Position numbers and translations under genes: made by a program
DNA from: Deltaproteobacteria bacterium
GTDB lineage: Bacteria > Desulfobacterota > Desulfarculia > Desulfarculales > Desulfarculaceae
Assembly (NCBI GenBank): GCA_020444165.1
Contig: JAHLLK010000042.1
Coordinates: forward strand, 1 to 49,753
Direction: 5' to 3'
DNA: 49,753 bases
Shown: piece after piece, positions 8,882-15,855 of the stretch
Position numbering within the stretch: the first letter of the stretch is position 1
How the letters are laid out: the number at the start of each line of letters is the position of its first letter
Notes under the pieces: generated by a model
Told to the model about the DNA's origin: nothing
The model's database searches: none
What the model saw: only the letters and a program-made list of their open reading frames with translations

Positions 8882-9418
8882 ATGACCTTGGAAACCGACC
8901 GGATCATAGAGCGGGTGGGGGAACGGGCCGAGGCCCTTTACCGCGGCGGCGGCATGCTCTGCGCCGAGGCAGTGCTCACGGCGCTGAACCAGGAGTTCGC
9001 CGGCGGACTGCCCGCCGAGCAGATTTCCGGCCTGGCCGCGGGCTTTGCCATGGGCCTGGGGGAGGCCGGCTGCCTGTGCGGCGCTCTCTCCGGGGGGGTG
9101 ATGGGTCTCGGCCTTTTGTTGGGGGCGGGCGGTCCCTTGGACCACGGCCGCGTAGCCCGGCGGGCCGCCCGCCGCTTGCACCAGGCCTTCAAGGAAACCG
9201 AGGGCTCCACCTGCTGCCGGGTGCTCAGTTCCAAGGTTAAGCACGACAAGAAGGTCCATTTCGAGCAATGCGCCGGCATCACCGGGCGCACGGCCCGGGC
9301 CGCGGCCCGGGTGCTCTTGGAGGAGCGGCCCCGCCTGGCCGCCGCCAGCAACGGAGAGCCGCTGCGGGCCGTGGGCGCCGGCGGGCTGGGCCGCCTCTGG
9401 CGGCGGTCCCGCTCCTGA
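8882..9418 (+). CDS. C_GCAxxG_C_C family putative redox protein
   Basis: A 178-residue member of the small cysteine-rich family named for its C-GCAxxG-C-C signature, common in sulfate reducers and other anaerobes. Cysteines are at 27 (LCAEAV), 64 and 66 (CLCGALSGG), 111-112 (CC) and 130. No signal peptide is seen. The family is annotated as redox-active, possibly membrane-associated, but no reaction is established. GGAG lies 7 bases before the ATG. The tail after about residue 150 is arginine- and alanine-rich and poorly conserved in appearance. Confidence 0.8.
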   Translation: MTLETDRIIERVGERAEALYRGGGMLCAEAVLTALNQEFAGGLPAEQISGLAAGFAMGLGEAGCLCGALSGGVMGLGLLLGAGGPLDHGRVARRAARRLHQAFKETEGSTCCRVLSSKVKHDKKVHFEQCAGITGRTARAAARVLLEERPRLAAASNGEPLRAVGAGGLGRLWRRSRS

Positions 9419-9847
9419 ACCGGGCCTCCGGGGGACGGGGGCAGCTCGCCCCGGAGCGGTGGGAGTTGGCTCCGGCGCCGGCTCTGGTCGGGCAAGCCCC
9501 CCGGTCCCTGGGGACGCAGAAGACCGAAAACCGCGCGTTTCCGTGCATATCCTTTGCAATTCCTTGCAATTGCCCCGACAAATAGGTTATGGGAAGCTAG
9601 GAACGCGTCGAAATACGCGCGCCACAATTGTTTTCAGTCCCTTCCCCGCTTTCGGCAGGACCCGCGGCTTAAAGATGACTATTTATCAACCTGCTGAATA
9701 CTTTAAAGTTTTTTTGGGGAAGGGGGGTGGGGGGGGAAACCCCTTTTTGTCCGCAAAAAGGGGTTTCCCCCCACCTCCTCCTCTTCCTCCCCTAGACTCC
9801 CAGGCCCGCCCCCGGGGCAGACCGGCAACCCTGACAAGGATCGACCC
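9419..9847. other. Intergenic region without a gene
   Basis: This 429-base gap contains no convincing coding frame. Its only clear structure is the G-tract hairpin at 9731-9772 and a pyrimidine-rich stretch just before the next gene. Confidence 0.7.
9731..9772. repeat. Long G-tract hairpin, copy B
   Basis: G6-AAA-CCCC-T5-G (9731-9749) pairs perfectly with 9754-9772 over a 4-nt loop. The left flank (TTTTTTTGGGGAAGGGGGGTGG) has several G runs and could form a quadruplex. Arms and flank match copy C at 42066 in the opposite orientation. Confidence 0.8.
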
Positions 9848-12172
9848 ATGTCCAAGGCCGTTCCCCTTCGCCTGACCTTCTGGCTGATGACCCTCGGCTT
9901 GTGCCTGGCCCTGGTCCCCCGGCCGGCCGCGGCTCGCACCGGCGACAGCGGACCCGAGCCCGGGCCCTACGCCGTGGGCTGCACCAACCTGGTGGTGGAC
10001 CAGGCTCTGGTGGCCCCGGGCCACGCCCTGGAGGATTACCTGGCCGGCGACGTGGACGGCGGCAGCCTGCTCTACGTGGATCAGGTGCTGGCCCATCCCG
10101 CCGCGGCCTTCCACTTCGATTTGGTGGTGCCGAACGACACCAACCTCTACGGCGACTACGCCGGCGCCACCCTGCCCATGGTGGGGCTCATCAGCTACCC
10201 CACCGGCGACAGCAACCCCCGGGACGGCTACGACTTCCCAGGGGCCAACCGCACCCTTCCCCACATGCAGGCTCCGGGCGAGGCCCCCCTGTTCCCCGGG
10301 GTCACGGCCAGGTTCCCCCTCTTGCTGGCCTCGCATGGTTACGGGGGCAGCCCGGTGGATGACAACGGCACCATCCTGGCCCAGCTCCGCTACGCCAGCC
10401 ACGGCTACATCGTGGCCGCCCTGTTCCACGCCGACGGCCGCATTCCCGAAACCCAGGTCTACCCGCCCTTCCCCTACGTCCAGATGGCGCTCCGGGCCCT
10501 GTCCTGCAAGCAGGCCCTGGACGCCCTGGAAGCCGACCCCTACTTCGGGCCGCGCATCGCCTGGGACCGGGTGGGCGGCATCGGCGGCTCCTATGGCGGC
10601 ACCACGCTCCTCCTGTGGAGCGGGGCCGAGCTGTGGGACCTGGACACCTTTTTGGGCACCTTCCCCACCACTCCGGACCCCCGGGTGAAGGCGGCCGCCG
10701 GGCTGGTGTCTTTCTGCGGCAACGCCATCCTGCCCCTGTTCGGCCTGGGCTACTCGGGAGCCGGGCATATCACCGCGCCCCAGTTCATCGCCAGCGGCAC
10801 CCTGGACACCGTGGCGCCTGTGGATCAGGCCCGGGCCACCTTGAACGCCTCGCCCACCACCGGCTATCACGTCACCGTGGAGGGGGAGGAGCACCTGTTC
10901 ACGGACGAGGGCCTGTACGACGCCCAGACCTGGGCCTTGTTGTTCCTGGACGCCTACCTGAAGGGCGACACCGCGGCCCTGGCCCAGCTCCAGACCATGG
11001 GCGCGGTGCCCGGCGGGCCCCCGGACAGCGTGGAGATAATCAACGCCGGGGTGAGCCCCCTGCCGGACCCGCCCGCGGCCGGGCCGGAGCGGGTGCCCAT
11101 GTACCGGGCCTATCACCCCGGTCTGCTGTACCACTTCTTCACCACCAACCTGGCCGAAAAGAAAAACGCCCTGACCCTGGGCTACCAGGACGAGTCCACC
11201 CCTATCCCCTTTTACGTGCTGAACAACCCCACCACCGGGGCCCGGGCCATCCACCGCCTGGCCAACCCCAACACCTATCGCCACTACTACACCGCCGACC
11301 CGGCCGAGCGTGACGTGCTGAGGAGCCTGGGCTGGCGCTACGAGCGGGACGAAGGCTACGTGTATCCCATGGGCCTGCCCGCCCCGGCCGGCGGCCGGGA
11401 GGTGTTCCGCTTCTACAACACCCTCACCGGCGTGCACCTCTACACCATCCGGCCAGGCGAACGGGACTACATCCTGACCTACCTGCCCCAGTGGGAGCAG
11501 CACTCGAGCCTGGGTTGGGCCTATGCCGAGGCCGCCCGGGAGGCTGCGCCGGCCGACGCGTCCGCCGCAGCCGGCAAGCTGGCGGCGGGGGTTCAGGACG
11601 ACGCGATCGTTTCCGGCGGCGTTTATTTCTCCGGCGCGGGCCAGAGGGCCGCCGGCGCGGCCGCGGGCGGAAGCTCCCCGGCCGGAGCCTCGCGGAGCCC
11701 CGGCGCCGGCGGCGCGGTCTCCGGCGGGGAGGAGGCCGCTGCGTCCCCCCGGGCCCGGGCCGACTTCAACGGCGACGGCCGGGACGATCTGGTGGTGCGG
11801 GACCCGGCGGACGGCCGGGTGGAGCTGTGGCTCCTGGGGGCCGGGGGCGAGACCACCCGGGTGAGCGTGGGGCACCAACCCGGCGCGGGCAGCTTCCCGG
11901 CCGGCAGCGCGGATCTCACCGGGGACGGCCAGGCGGACATCGTGTGGCAGGCCGGGGCCGGCGGCCTGGTGACCCTGTGGGTCATGGACCACACCCGTCT
12001 GGTCCGGGCCGTGGACCTGGGCGCCCCGGCCGACCCGGCCTGGCGGCTGGTGGAGCTGGGCGACTACAACGGCGACGGCCGCGTGGACCTCTGCTGGCGG
12101 CATGGGGACGGCCGGCTGGCCCTGTGGCTCATGACCGGGGAGGACACCTTCCTGATAAAGGAGGTGGAGTAG
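9848..12172 (+). CDS. Secreted alpha/beta hydrolase with DUF5648 and FG-GAP repeats
   Basis: A 774-residue exported protein. A signal peptide (about 1-29) precedes an alpha/beta hydrolase of the dienelactone hydrolase/PAF-acetylhydrolase-like group with nucleophile S248 in GGSYGG, candidate acid D320 in GTLDTVAP and H349 in GEEHLF. Residues from about 417 to 560 resemble DUF5648 repeats (MYRAYHPG, RFYNTLTGVHLYT). A low-complexity Ala/Gly/Pro linker follows, then three FG-GAP/VCBS repeats from about 636 to the end (DFNGDGRDDL, DLTGDGQADIV, DYNGDGRVDL). The propeller resembles that of the SGNH hydrolase at 549. It is probably an extracellular esterase or lipase. The substrate is not visible in the sequence. 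Confidence 0.83.
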   Translation: MSKAVPLRLTFWLMTLGLCLALVPRPAAARTGDSGPEPGPYAVGCTNLVVDQALVAPGHALEDYLAGDVDGGSLLYVDQVLAHPAAAFHFDLVVPNDTNLYGDYAGATLPMVGLISYPTGDSNPRDGYDFPGANRTLPHMQAPGEAPLFPGVTARFPLLLASHGYGGSPVDDNGTILAQLRYASHGYIVAALFHADGRIPETQVYPPFPYVQMALRALSCKQALDALEADPYFGPRIAWDRVGGIGGSYGGTTLLLWSGAELWDLDTFLGTFPTTPDPRVKAAAGLVSFCGNAILPLFGLGYSGAGHITAPQFIASGTLDTVAPVDQARATLNASPTTGYHVTVEGEEHLFTDEGLYDAQTWALLFLDAYLKGDTAALAQLQTMGAVPGGPPDSVEIINAGVSPLPDPPAAGPERVPMYRAYHPGLLYHFFTTNLAEKKNALTLGYQDESTPIPFYVLNNPTTGARAIHRLANPNTYRHYYTADPAERDVLRSLGWRYERDEGYVYPMGLPAPAGGREVFRFYNTLTGVHLYTIRPGERDYILTYLPQWEQHSSLGWAYAEAAREAAPADASAAAGKLAAGVQDDAIVSGGVYFSGAGQRAAGAAAGGSSPAGASRSPGAGGAVSGGEEAAASPRARADFNGDGRDDLVVRDPADGRVELWLLGAGGETTRVSVGHQPGAGSFPAGSADLTGDGQADIVWQAGAGGLVTLWVMDHTRLVRAVDLGAPADPAWRLVELGDYNGDGRVDLCWRHGDGRLALWLMTGEDTFLIKEVE

Positions 12173-12304
12173 GAGTTCGGGAAAGGGCCGGGCGGGGTTC
12201 CGGGGGCTCGCCCAGGCCGACCAGGCCCGCGGGGGCCGCGGCCGGTCTGCCTGACCGGTTCATCGCGGGCGAGGCGCCCGCGCCCCCCGGGCCCCACGGA
12301 CAAC

Positions 12305-12521
12305 AACGGCCCGAACCCAAGGGGGGCCGGGCCGTAGCTATCGAATATGCCGGCCAGGCCGTCCTCGGCCTGCCCGGCCCTCGGTCGGGCATAAGCCGTG
12401 GTTTTGCCCTCCCTCCCGGGCGCTGCGCGCCCGGCGGGCCGTCCCTGGCCAGCGTCGGCCCGGGGTCCTTCGGCTCGCACAAAAACCACGGCCCGAACCC
12501 CCTGGGGGTCCGGGCCGTTTC
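12305..12521. repeat. Two similar GGCCCG hairpins downstream of convergent genes
   Basis: AACGGCCCGAACCC with GGGCCGT (12305-12336) and CACGGCCCGAACCCC with GGTCCGGGCCGT (12487-12519) are near-copies about 180 bases apart. They lie between two convergent genes (the 402-base gap 12173-12574). The second may terminate the minus-strand gene at 12575. Nothing else was seen in the gap. Confidence 0.6.
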
Positions 12522-12574
12522 AATACCTGCCGGCCGCGCCGGGCCGGATCAAGGCCCGGCCGCCGGATCGCGGT

Positions 12575-12904
12575 CTATTGTTCTATGGTGATCTTCACGC
12601 TGCCCTTGACGGTCCAGATGTAGACCTGATCCACCCCGGACGGGAACTGCTTGGTCCAATCCGGCGGCACCTTGCCGTAGGAGGTCCATTCCTCGGAGAG
12701 CTTGCGGAAGCCCTTGACCAGGAACATGCACTCGCCGTCGCCCACCAGCTCGCCCTTGACCGTGATCATCTTGTCCTTGCTCACCTCGAAGTAATGGTCC
12801 TCGCCTTCCTTCAAGGTGGCGCTGTTGCCCGAAGCCCACACCGGCACGGCCACCAAAACCAGCAGCAGGGCCACAAAGGCCGCCACGAATCTCATCCGTT
12901 TCAT
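12575..12904 (-). CDS. Small secreted protein of unknown function
   Basis: A 109-residue protein with a clear signal peptide (about 1-25, cut after VWA) and a mature part of about 84 residues that looks beta-rich and compact, with one cysteine and several Trp/Tyr. GGAG sits just before the ATG. I do not recognise the family. It has its own upstream region and a hairpin downstream, so it is probably transcribed alone. Export to the periplasm or outside is the only safe inference. Confidence 0.65.
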   Translation of the reverse strand: MKRMRFVAAFVALLLVLVAVPVWASGNSATLKEGEDHYFEVSKDKMITVKGELVGDGECMFLVKGFRKLSEEWTSYGKVPPDWTKQFPSGVDQVYIWTVKGSVKITIEQ

Positions 12905-13042
12905 ACCCTTCTCCTTGGCTAAAAACCGTTATCCCGTAGCGGCCCCGCCCCTGGCGGGAAGGCGCTTCTCTCTCGTGTGGTTTGCCGCCCAGGGCGCCTT
13001 CGCCTCGGCCGGCTGCCTGCTGCCATTGCCCCCGCGACCCCG

Positions 13043-13225
13043 CATCACTGGACCCACCGGCCCGGGGCGTCAGACCCGCTGGCCCCGCATCACTGGACCC
13101 ACCGGCCCCGGGTCACCAGAGCCACCGGCCCGGCATCACTGGACCCACCGGCCCCGGGTCACCAGAACCACCGGCCCCGGGTCACCAGAACCACCGGCCC
13201 CGGGTCACCAGAACCACCGGCCCGG
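13043..13225. repeat. Tandem repeat of 22-23 bp units
   Basis: Units of two related kinds alternate: CATCACTGGACCCACCGGCCC (three copies) and GGGTCACCAGAACCACCGGCCCC (four copies, nearly identical at the right end). The array lies in the 348-base gap 12905-13252, downstream of the minus-strand YkgJ-like gene. The short open frames across it are repeat artefacts. Confidence 0.85.
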
Positions 13226-13252
13226 GGGCGGAAACGGCAAGACACTCCGATA

Positions 13253-13942
13253 TTAGGGCAGATCGCCTTTGAGGGTCAAGGTATGGTTGTCGGCCCAGGC
13301 CAGCACCCGCCCCAGATCCAGCCGGCTGCGGGGCAGCTCGGGCACGGCCTCCAGGGCCAGGCGGCTGGCTTCCTCCAACAAGGCGTTGATCCGCCCGAAG
13401 TCCACGCTGGGGTATACCTGCCCCTGGGCGAAGCCGGCCCGGCCGCAGGTGCGGCTGTGCCCCTCCACCGCCACCGGGATGCCGTAGAGCCGGCAGGTGA
13501 GGGGGCGGGAGGCGTAAAGCAGGCAGCGGCCCGCGGTCAAAAGCGGGCAGGTCACCCGGGCCCGGCTGAACACGGTCAGGCGTTCGGCGGGCGGGGCGGC
13601 CAGGGCCTCGGCCACCACCCGGTCATAGGCCCGGGAGGCCTTGGAGCCCCGGCGGGCCGCGGCGCGGCGCTCCTCCCGGGGCAGCCGGGCATAGGCCCGG
13701 GCCAGGTCCAGGGCCTCCACCGGGGTCAGGTCGAACAGGGCGTGGCAGCAGTCGTCGCAGCCCGGGCGGCAGGCCACCTCCCGGGGGAACTGCCCGGCCA
13801 CCTCGGCAAAGGCGGCGTCGGCCCGGGCCCGCAGGTCTTGCAGGCGGGCATGGGCCTCCTGCCAGGCGGCCTGGTTCACCGCAGGGCGGGAGCCGGGCCC
13901 CGGGGCGGCGGCGGGGGGACGGGGGGGCAAGGGCAGGCTCAT
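13253..13942 (-). CDS. YkgJ/UPF0153-type cysteine-cluster protein
   Basis: A 229-residue protein with the family pattern of clustered cysteines: C58, C62, C65 and C66 (CRPGCDDCC), then C132, C140 and C150 in the CPLL..GRCLLYxxRPLTCR stretch, plus C166. Such clusters are thought to bind a metal, zinc or an iron-sulfur centre, but the function is unknown. The ATG (13942) overlaps the stop of the DUF192 gene as ATGA (13939-13942), so it is the third gene of a coupled operon. The first 25 residues are proline-rich. Confidence 0.8.
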   Translation of the reverse strand: MSLPLPPRPPAAAPGPGSRPAVNQAAWQEAHARLQDLRARADAAFAEVAGQFPREVACRPGCDDCCHALFDLTPVEALDLARAYARLPREERRAAARRGSKASRAYDRVVAEALAAPPAERLTVFSRARVTCPLLTAGRCLLYASRPLTCRLYGIPVAVEGHSRTCGRAGFAQGQVYPSVDFGRINALLEEASRLALEAVPELPRSRLDLGRVLAWADNHTLTLKGDLP

Positions 13943-14442
13943 GGGTTCTGCTTTCGCTTGGCCGAGGACTTGCCCTGGGCCTGGGCGCTGGCCAATTCCA
14001 GGGGCATGCCCGCTTTCACCCCGTGGGCCGCGGCCCAGCCGGCCGGCACCTCCAACACCACGTCCACCGGGGCCGGGGCCACGATGCTCTGCAGGCGGGG
14101 CGGGGTGGGGTAAACCTTGGGGGTCACGCCCAAAACCCGGCCTTCCCGGGCCCAGATGAAGTCGATGCCGAACTGCATGCCGGTCATGTGCATGTGGGCC
14201 TTTTGGGCCGGCAGGAAGGTGAAGATCATGGCCCGTCCCGGCGCCAGGGAGGGACGGCCCGACAGCCCGCGGTAGCGCTCCGGATTGGTGCGGGGGGCCT
14301 CGGCCAAAAGCTCCTGGCCGGCCAGGAGCACCTTGACCAGCGGCATATCGCTGGCCGCCCGGGCCGGCAGGGTCCCGGCCGCCACCAGGCCCCAGGCGGT
14401 CACTAAGGCCAGGGCCCAGCTCAACAGCGTCAGGGACCTCAT
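13939..14442 (-). CDS. DUF192 family exported protein
   Basis: A 167-residue protein with a signal peptide (about 1-30) and a DUF192 domain showing the typical course: RGLSGRPSLAPGRAMIF, then a short turn, then GIDFIWAREGRVLGV and a VVLEVPAGWAAAHGVKAG ending. The function of the family is unknown. It is the middle gene of a three-gene operon with ATGA overlaps on both sides (14439-14442 and 13939-13942). The lysine-rich tail (SSAKRKQNP) is unusual for the domain. Confidence 0.82.
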   Translation of the reverse strand: MRSLTLLSWALALVTAWGLVAAGTLPARAASDMPLVKVLLAGQELLAEAPRTNPERYRGLSGRPSLAPGRAMIFTFLPAQKAHMHMTGMQFGIDFIWAREGRVLGVTPKVYPTPPRLQSIVAPAPVDVVLEVPAGWAAAHGVKAGMPLELASAQAQGKSSAKRKQNP

Positions 14443-15188
14443 GCCGCGAACCCCGCCACGGTGTAGGTGCCGCTCCGGGCATCCTTGTTCAGGGTGATGA
14501 GCCCGTGCCGCTCCACGTCCAGGAGCATGTCGGAGAAGCTCCGGTAGCCGTGGTACGACTCGTCGAAGGAGGGTTTCTTGCGTTTCATGGTGTCTTTGAC
14601 CATGGAGGAGTAGATCACCGGCTTGTTCTCCCGCTGCAGGGCGGCCACCGACTGCAAAAGCAGGTCAAAGGCCTCCCGTTTCTCCTTGCCCAGGCTGCTG
14701 GGCAGTTTGGGCGGCTCCAGGGTCCGGCGCTCCAGGTCCTCGTAATACACGAACTCGTCGCAGTTGTCCCGCAAGAGATCGCTGGTGGAAGCCTTGACGC
14801 CCACCCCGATCACCGTTTTGCCATTTTCCTTGAGCTTGCTCACCAAGGGCGAGAAATCGCTGTCGCCGCTGACGATGACAAAGGTGTCCACATGAACCTT
14901 GTTGTAGCAGAAGTCCATGGCGTCCACCACCAGGCGGATGTCGGCGGAGTTTTTGCCGGTGAGCGAACGGCGGGGGATCTCGATCAGCTCGATGGCCTCT
15001 TCGTGCATCTCGTTTTTGAATTTGGCGAACCGGCCCCAATCGGCATAGGCCCGCTTCACCACCACCTTGCCCTTCTCCACCAGCCGTTCCAGGATCAGCT
15101 TGATGTCGAAGCTGTCGCTTTTTTTGAATCCCAGGGCCAGGTTCTCGAAATCGATGAAAACCGCCAGGGTGTGTTCCGTGTCCTGCAC
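14439..15188 (-). CDS. NYN-domain (PIN-like) protein with C-terminal OST-HTH/LOTUS domain
   Basis: A 249-residue LabA/DUF88-like protein. The NYN domain keeps the acidic residues expected for a metal-dependent RNase: D13 (FIDFEN), D83 and D89 (SADIRLVVDAMD), D109 and D111 (VSGDSDFSPLV). An OST-HTH/LOTUS domain (about 175-245, with YHGYRSFSDML) probably binds RNA. It is likely an RNA-processing or RNA-decay factor. The start is GTG at 15188, with GGAG six bases upstream; the longer frame to 15500 runs through a repeat element. The stop overlaps the DUF192 start (ATGA). Confidence 0.83.
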   Translation of the reverse strand: MQDTEHTLAVFIDFENLALGFKKSDSFDIKLILERLVEKGKVVVKRAYADWGRFAKFKNEMHEEAIELIEIPRRSLTGKNSADIRLVVDAMDFCYNKVHVDTFVIVSGDSDFSPLVSKLKENGKTVIGVGVKASTSDLLRDNCDEFVYYEDLERRTLEPPKLPSSLGKEKREAFDLLLQSVAALQRENKPVIYSSMVKDTMKRKKPSFDESYHGYRSFSDMLLDVERHGLITLNKDARSGTYTVAGFAA

Positions 15189-15229
15189 ACTATTCTCCGG
15201 AGGGCCGGCCGGCTCCGGCCCGGGGTTTT

Positions 15230-15510
15230 GGCAGGCTGTGGGAAAACAGCCTGCCAGGCGCGCCAGGGACCAGCCCAAACAAGCTACGGCTGGTTGGGGG
15301 CCCCGGGGAGGGCGCGCCAAATTGCGCTGCTTTGAAAAAGCAAGCAATTGGCCAAGCTTTGCTTGCCGGGGGCCCGGGTTTTGCCAAGCCTCACGAATAA
15401 CAAACCTTTCAGGTTTGTTATTCGGCGGGCCATCCACGGGGTCCCCAAACAAGCGAAGCTTGTTTGGGGTGAATCCGTGGCCCGCACGAGACCATTGCAA
15501 CCAAAAACTG
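15230..15510. repeat. Palindromic intergenic element, family 1 (copy 3, longest)
   Basis: A chain of hairpins. GGCAGGCTG (15230-15238) pairs with CAGCCTGCC (15247-15255), followed by GGCGCGCCAGGGACCA. Next are an AATTGC/GCAATT pair around a GCTTT/AAAGC core, and CGAATAACAAACCT (15394-15407) paired perfectly with 15411-15424. Last is GCGGGCCA...TGGCCCGC enclosing a perfect CCCCAAACAAGC/GCTTGTTTGGGG hairpin. The remainder of the 667-base gap up to 15855 is AT-richer and has no gene, only possible promoter sequence for the phosphorylase. Confidence 0.8.
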
Positions 15511-15855
15511 TCAAAAAATTAGATAAGCGGTTGTTATAATTATTGTTAGTCAGTAAATGCCGTGCAATGGTCTCTGTTAGAGTGTCGCCAAGATATCACA
15601 AGATATCACAATCCCGGCGGCCTCACCAGACAGCCCGGAGGCGCCCGCCCGGCTCGTCGCCGGAAAAATATGTGATTAGCATGGCTTGCTCAAACCAAGC
15701 CGGGAATCTCGCTTCCGGAAGCCACCAGCGCCAGGCTGGGCGGCCTGGGTTTGAGGCGCACTCAGGTCTTGCAATAGGCCGCCATAAAGGACAAAATCAG
15801 ACACGGCCCCGGATAATTCCCTAATTCCAGCGGGTAAATCCCTCGGAGGACTACG

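Noticed and set aside
13043..13225. Possible CRISPR array
   Set aside because: Units are contiguous with no unique spacers and no cas genes nearby; the same holds for 18551 and 36774.
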